In this document: piece by piece, positions 30,704 through 34,315 of the stretch | Position numbering within the stretch: the first letter of the stretch is position 1 | Layout: every line of letters begins with the position of its first letter | Assembly: GCA_003551945.1 (NCBI GenBank) | Contig: PUNZ01000200.1 | Location: forward strand, 1-34,315 | Length of the DNA stretch: 34,315 bases | Source: Halovenus sp. | GTDB taxonomy: Archaea > Halobacteriota > Halobacteria > Halobacteriales > Haloarculaceae | Reading direction: 5' to 3' | Made by a program: the position numbers and the translations under genes | Notes under the pieces: model-generated | What the model saw: only the letters and a program-made list of their open reading frames with translations | The model's database searches: none | Told to the model about the DNA's origin: nothing

Positions 30704-31546
30704 TTATTGCACCGATGCAGGCGGAGTCTCGGACTGTTCTGACTCTGTTGTATTGTCTTCTGTGTCAGCGGCGGCAACGGATTCCTGACCAGAGACGAAC
30801 TGCTTCGTTCGCTCGTCGCGTGGATTCTCGAAGAACGATTGGACATCGTTGGCTTCGACGAGTTCGCCCAGATAGAGAAAGACGACATCATCTGCAAGCC
30901 GTTGGGCCTGGCTCATGCTGTGTGTGACCATAATAATCGTATACTCCTCTTTGAGCGCTGCAAGGGTTTGTTCGACTCGCTCAGCGGAGATGGGGTCAAG
31001 CGCTGAGGTGACCTCGTCACAAAGGAGAACCATTGGTTCGACGGCGAGTGAGCGTGCAAGGCTCAAACGCTGAATTTGGCCCGTCGAAAGTTCTGCACCG
31101 GGTTCATCGAGCCGGTCTTTTACCTCATCCCAGAGATTTACCTTCCGCAGGTAGGTTTCGACGCGTTCGTCGAGTTCCGCTTTCGAATAGTTTCCGTGGA
31201 TTTTCAGCCCATAGGCCACGTTGTTGTAAATCGACAGCGGCAACGCTGTCGGCGTTTGTGGAACGTAGCCAACGTGGCGACGAATCTCAGGCAGTGGCTC
31301 ATCCGTGTTGTAGACCCGCTCATCACCGAAATATACCTCGCCGGAAATCTCGGTATTTGACTGAATCTCGTGGAGTCGGTTCAACGACTTCAACAGCGTC
31401 GACTTACCACAGCCAGATGGGCCGATAATAGCCGTCAGCTTATTTTCCGTAAACTCGATGCTAACGCCATCGAGGGCAGTCACTTCTCTCTTTCCGGTGT
31501 ACGTTACCGTCAGGTTTTCAGTTCGGATTGCAGTGTGTGTGGTCAT
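30704..31546 (-). CDS. pstB: Phosphate-type ABC transporter ATP-binding protein PstB
   Basis: The 280-residue ATPase has Walker A GPSGCGKST, Q-loop VGYVPQTPTALPLSI, signature LSTGQIQRLSLARSLA, Walker B MVLLCDEVTSALD and H-loop VTHSMSQA. The signature has LSTGQ rather than LSGGQ. The last 35 residues are acidic and low complexity. Its start overlaps the pstA stop by 4 bp. With PstA and PstC it forms the inner complex for high-affinity phosphate uptake. No phoU follows within the window. Confidence 0.93.
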   Translation of the reverse strand: MTTHTAIRTENLTVTYTGKREVTALDGVSIEFTENKLTAIIGPSGCGKSTLLKSLNRLHEIQSNTEISGEVYFGDERVYNTDEPLPEIRRHVGYVPQTPTALPLSIYNNVAYGLKIHGNYSKAELDERVETYLRKVNLWDEVKDRLDEPGAELSTGQIQRLSLARSLAVEPMVLLCDEVTSALDPISAERVEQTLAALKEEYTIIMVTHSMSQAQRLADDVVFLYLGELVEANDVQSFFENPRDERTKQFVSGQESVAAADTEDNTTESEQSETPPASVQ

Positions 31547-32403
31547 GAGTGTCGTCCTCCTGGCACGTACCGGGCGTAGCGCCCAGCAAGTACTCTGGAA
31601 ATAATGATGAGCGTCAGTACGGCGACAATGAGCACGAACGATGCCGCATACGCCTGGGCGTGAAGCTCAGGGTTCTGTGCCCGCGCATTGTCGAAGATGA
31701 GGATAGGAAGCGTCGTTGAGCCCTCAAAAAGCCCACCGGGCATGTTGTTGCTTCGGCCGGCCGTGAACAACACAGTTGCCGCATCGCCAATCCCGCGAGC
31801 AAAGCCCATGATGATGCCGGCGACGACGCCCGGTAGCGCCGACCGAACCGTAATCTGGGCCGTTTCGAATCGCGTCGCACCGAGTCCGTAGCTGGCCTCT
31901 TTGGCCGTATCGGCCACGGACTGCAACGCCTCGTCGGTGTACCGAGTCATAATGGGATATTGGAAAATGGCGATGGCGATGATACCGAAAAATAGGCTTG
32001 TCCGGGAGCCAACAGCGATGATGACGGTCAGGACAAACACCCCGTAGACGATGGGTGGCGTCGCCCAGAGCACGTTCAAAAACATGTTGACGCCGTCGGA
32101 AAAGCGCTCGCTTGAGTAATCACTCTGGAGGTAGACGGCCGTCGAAAGCGCGAGTATCATCGAGATGACCGTCGCCGGGACGACGATGAAAATGCTCCCC
32201 AGAATGGCATGAAGGAAGCCGCCATCCGCCTCAAGCGTGTATCTCGCTCCTGGTGGCGTGATTGCGACCGAGGGGTCTGTCAACAGCACATAGCCACCTC
32301 GCACAATTGTCACGCCGACAACCAGAATCATGACGCTGATGATGACGCCGGTTGCGCCGCGGGCAAGCAGGCCAAACAGCCGCTGTTTTGCGTATCGGTC
32401 CAT
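31543..32403 (-). CDS. pstA: Phosphate-type ABC transporter permease PstA
   Basis: The ATG at 32403 (MDRYAKQRLFGL, 286 aa) overlaps the pstC stop as TGATG and has GGAGGTGG upstream; the track start lies four codons earlier. Six helices are predicted. The EAA-like loop is EASYGLGATRFETAQITVRSALPG, followed by GFARGIGDAATVLFTAG, as in PstA. The signature loop docks on PstB. Confidence 0.93.
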   Translation of the reverse strand: MDRYAKQRLFGLLARGATGVIISVMILVVGVTIVRGGYVLLTDPSVAITPPGARYTLEADGGFLHAILGSIFIVVPATVISMILALSTAVYLQSDYSSERFSDGVNMFLNVLWATPPIVYGVFVLTVIIAVGSRTSLFFGIIAIAIFQYPIMTRYTDEALQSVADTAKEASYGLGATRFETAQITVRSALPGVVAGIIMGFARGIGDAATVLFTAGRSNNMPGGLFEGSTTLPILIFDNARAQNPELHAQAYAASFVLIVAVLTLIIISRVLAGRYARYVPGGRHS

Positions 32404-33344
32404 CAGTACTGCCACCTCCGTTTGAGTCGGCGACGGGCAAGCATCGCCGCGAAGTTGAACAGCCAGACGATAATCACGAGCATCAGCCCAGCAAAGATTA
32501 ACGCTGACTGGGTGGTCGGCATCGACATCAGCTCACCAAAGTCGTTCACAATCAGGGTTGGGAGCGTCTGGCCCGTCGAAAACAGGGAATCTGGAATATG
32601 TGTTTGTCCGCCGATGAGCATCGCCGGAACGATGGTTGCCCCAAAAACGCGACCGAACCCGAGTAACACTGCCGAGAAGATACCCGGCCCAGCAGCACGG
32701 AGGAGCACCGACTGAATCGTTTCCCACTTGGTCGCACCAACGCCGAGTGAGGTCTCCCGAAGTTCATCAGGAAGCGCCTCCAGCGATTCGACGGTGAGCG
32801 AAATCATAAACGGGGTGATGACGATCGCCAGAACGAGACTAACCGTCAAAATGCCCGTTCCGGTTGCGTTCGAACCGACCGCTGGAGCCAGATAGTTGCC
32901 GACGAACGGCACGACGACCATCAGGGCAACGAGTCCGAAGATAACGCTTGGAATCGCGGCAAGGACATCAATAAATGACGAAACAAGCGTCTTTGTGCGG
33001 CCCTCAGCATACTCAGCAATGTAAATTGCGGTCAAGATGGCAAGCGGTGTCCCCATCAACATTGTCAAGATAGTAACATAAATCGTGCCGACGATTGCTG
33101 CAAGGAAGCCGAACTCGTTCTGTGCGGGGTCCCAGTTCGAGGAGGTGACCAGTTGCGCTAACGAGAACTCAGAGAGCAAGGGAAGGCTCTGATAGAGCAG
33201 CGTCAAGACGATGCAGACGAACAGGGCAATGGCGAAGTAGCCGCCAGCGGTAAACCAGTAGCTGCTGAGGCGCTCTCGGCGAAGGCGCTGTGCGCGACGC
33301 CCGCCCATTCGACTCTGCTCTCCGGATTCAGTCGCTTCTGTCAT
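32403..33344 (-). CDS. pstC: Phosphate-type ABC transporter permease PstC
   Basis: The 313-residue protein has a basic cytoplasmic N-terminus (RRAQRLRRERLSSYW) and six helices. The EAA loop reads ETSLGVGATKWETIQSVLLRAAGPG. FGRVFGATIVPAMLIGG stands where PstC usually has an ARxIGET-type sequence. IDVLAAIPSVIFGLVAL is typical of the family. It is the second gene of pstS-C-A-B, starting 3 bp after the pstS stop. Confidence 0.93.
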   Translation of the reverse strand: MTEATESGEQSRMGGRRAQRLRRERLSSYWFTAGGYFAIALFVCIVLTLLYQSLPLLSEFSLAQLVTSSNWDPAQNEFGFLAAIVGTIYVTILTMLMGTPLAILTAIYIAEYAEGRTKTLVSSFIDVLAAIPSVIFGLVALMVVVPFVGNYLAPAVGSNATGTGILTVSLVLAIVITPFMISLTVESLEALPDELRETSLGVGATKWETIQSVLLRAAGPGIFSAVLLGFGRVFGATIVPAMLIGGQTHIPDSLFSTGQTLPTLIVNDFGELMSMPTTQSALIFAGLMLVIIVWLFNFAAMLARRRLKRRWQY

Positions 33345-33347
33345 CAG

Positions 33348-34315
33348 TTACGGTCCCGTTTCGAGTTTCTCTTGTGCTTCTTCGAGTCGTTCTTCTTCCA
33401 GTGGAACGTAGCCGTTCTCTCGGACATACTCCTGCCCGTCGGAGAGTACCCATTCGACGAAGTCGTACGCCTCACCATCGAACTGGCCGTCGGAGGCCAA
33501 AAACATCTCACGGGCTGGCGGGGCCGGATAGTTGCCTTCCTCGACGGCTGCAAGGAACTCATCACGCGTCTCGTAGAAATCTTCGTCCGCAGAGAGGCCC
33601 TCACCATCGCCATCAAGGGGAATCGGGCGGATGTCACCTTCGAGTTCGCCACTCGATAGGTCGTAGACGTAGTTGATGTTGTTCAGCGAAATAGCGTTTT
33701 CATCTCGGGCAAGCGCATCAGCAACGGCCTGGTCGCCGTCGTAGTTCCCATCGGAGAGGCCCTCAAGTTCGCTCTCGGTGTAGGCGTCATCCTCACCGCC
33801 AAGGAAATCACCCCACTGCTCGTAGGCTGCCGAGGAGTCTGAACGGCCGTAGACGACGATTTCTTCGTCAACATCGGAATCAACGACTTCGCCCCACGTT
33901 TCGACTTCTCTCGTGAAGATGGCTTCGAGGTCTTCTCTCGTCAGCCCGTGTTCCTGTATCTCGTCGATAACAGGGTTGTCAACGTTGACCGTCCCGACAA
34001 CCGTGTCGATGAGCATCGGAACGGCAAACAGCCCCTGGTCTATCTCCGACTCATCGGGGTCACGGCCCATCATCGCAATGTCGACTTGGTCGTTGAAAAC
34101 GTCAGAGACACCGACGCCAGTTCCGCCGCCGGAGACGTCGAATGACCCATCAACTTCGTCGTCAAACATATCCGCCCATACTTCGACCATCGGTAGCGGA
34201 CCGACGCCGCCGGAGATACGAATCGTCGAACCAGAGTCAGAGGATAAGCAGCCAGCGAGCACAGCAGCTGAACCAATACCAAGTGTGCTGAGCATCGACC
34301 GACGCGAAATCTTTC
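33348..34315 (-). CDS. pstS: Phosphate-type ABC transporter substrate-binding lipoprotein PstS, 5' truncated
   Basis: The frame stays open to the window edge, so the true start is outside; the visible end begins FRRSMLSTLGIGSAAVLAGC (a Tat-type signal with lipobox). About 322 residues are seen. The fold of PstS-like binding proteins is recognisable: SGGGTGVGVSDVFNDQVDIAMMGRDPDESEI in the first lobe, AIFTREVETWGEVV, GRSDSSAAYEQWGDFLGG and FVEWVLSDGQEYVRENGYVPL. The usual S/T-rich phosphate loop (DGSGTT) reads SDSSAA here, so the anion bound should not be assumed. First gene of the operon. Confidence 0.9.
   Translation of the reverse strand, partial: KISRRSMLSTLGIGSAAVLAGCLSSDSGSTIRISGGVGPLPMVEVWADMFDDEVDGSFDVSGGGTGVGVSDVFNDQVDIAMMGRDPDESEIDQGLFAVPMLIDTVVGTVNVDNPVIDEIQEHGLTREDLEAIFTREVETWGEVVDSDVDEEIVVYGRSDSSAAYEQWGDFLGGEDDAYTESELEGLSDGNYDGDQAVADALARDENAISLNNINYVYDLSSGELEGDIRPIPLDGDGEGLSADEDFYETRDEFLAAVEEGNYPAPPAREMFLASDGQFDGEAYDFVEWVLSDGQEYVRENGYVPLEEERLEEAQEKLETGP

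Overview
The window looks like a piece of a haloarchaeal (class Halobacteria) chromosome. The predicted proteins are strongly acidic. Many exported proteins carry twin-arginine lipoprotein signals (RR...GC). Promoters have TATA boxes about 25 bp before leaderless starts. The regulators are Bat/HTH_10 type, the tryptophanyl-tRNA synthetase and TFB are archaeal, and tRNA-Cys has no encoded CCA. By eye the GC content is in the mid-50s, moderate for the group. I cannot name the genus.

Region 1 (1-9.5 kb) is a respiratory or redox module. After the 3' part of an MMPL/RND transporter come, mostly on the minus strand, a Tat lipoprotein with a CARDB-like and an ethylbenzene-dehydrogenase-type heme domain, a Tat lipoprotein with two plant-type [2Fe-2S] domains, a UspA protein (plus strand), a tiny membrane protein, an NrfD/PsrC quinone-reactive membrane subunit and an NrfC/PsrB-like four-cluster Fe-S protein with an internal Tat signal. 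Two tail-to-tail Bat-type regulators follow; one carries the CxCx7C cysteine motif of NarO/DmsR. No molybdopterin catalytic subunit is encoded beside NrfCD.

Region 2 (9.6-22.5 kb) is the c-type cytochrome island. It contains ccmD (47 aa, absent from the ORF track), ccmC, a lipoprotein, two overlapping small membrane proteins, a tail-anchored di-heme cytochrome c peroxidase (CNTCH, CQSCH), a thioredoxin, ccmF, ccmB, ccmA, ccdA, a DUF411 lipoprotein, a ccmE-like protein and a membrane-fused sulfite-oxidase-family protein. This is a System I maturation pathway without ccmH/ccmI, in several short blocks of both orientations around its probable client, the peroxidase.

Region 3 (22.6-30.6 kb) is housekeeping: a small zinc-ribbon-like protein, tRNA-Cys followed by an array of tRNA-derived, K-turn-like hairpins with a ~100 nt period, a RecJ/DHH phosphoesterase, hemD, hemC, a conserved haloarchaeal protein, a TFB, trpS and a Bat-type regulator interrupted by one in-frame TAA.

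Region 4 (30.7 kb to the end) is a pstSCAB phosphate-type ABC transporter operon on the minus strand, with pstS cut by the window edge.

Working hypothesis: NrfCD takes electrons from menaquinol and passes them to exported Fe-S and heme lipoproteins and finally to cytochrome-type acceptors such as the peroxidase. The Ccm genes and hemCD supply heme and heme attachment, and the NarO/DmsR-like protein gives redox control. The two most unusual items are this catalytic-subunit-less export redox module and the RNA array behind tRNA-Cys.
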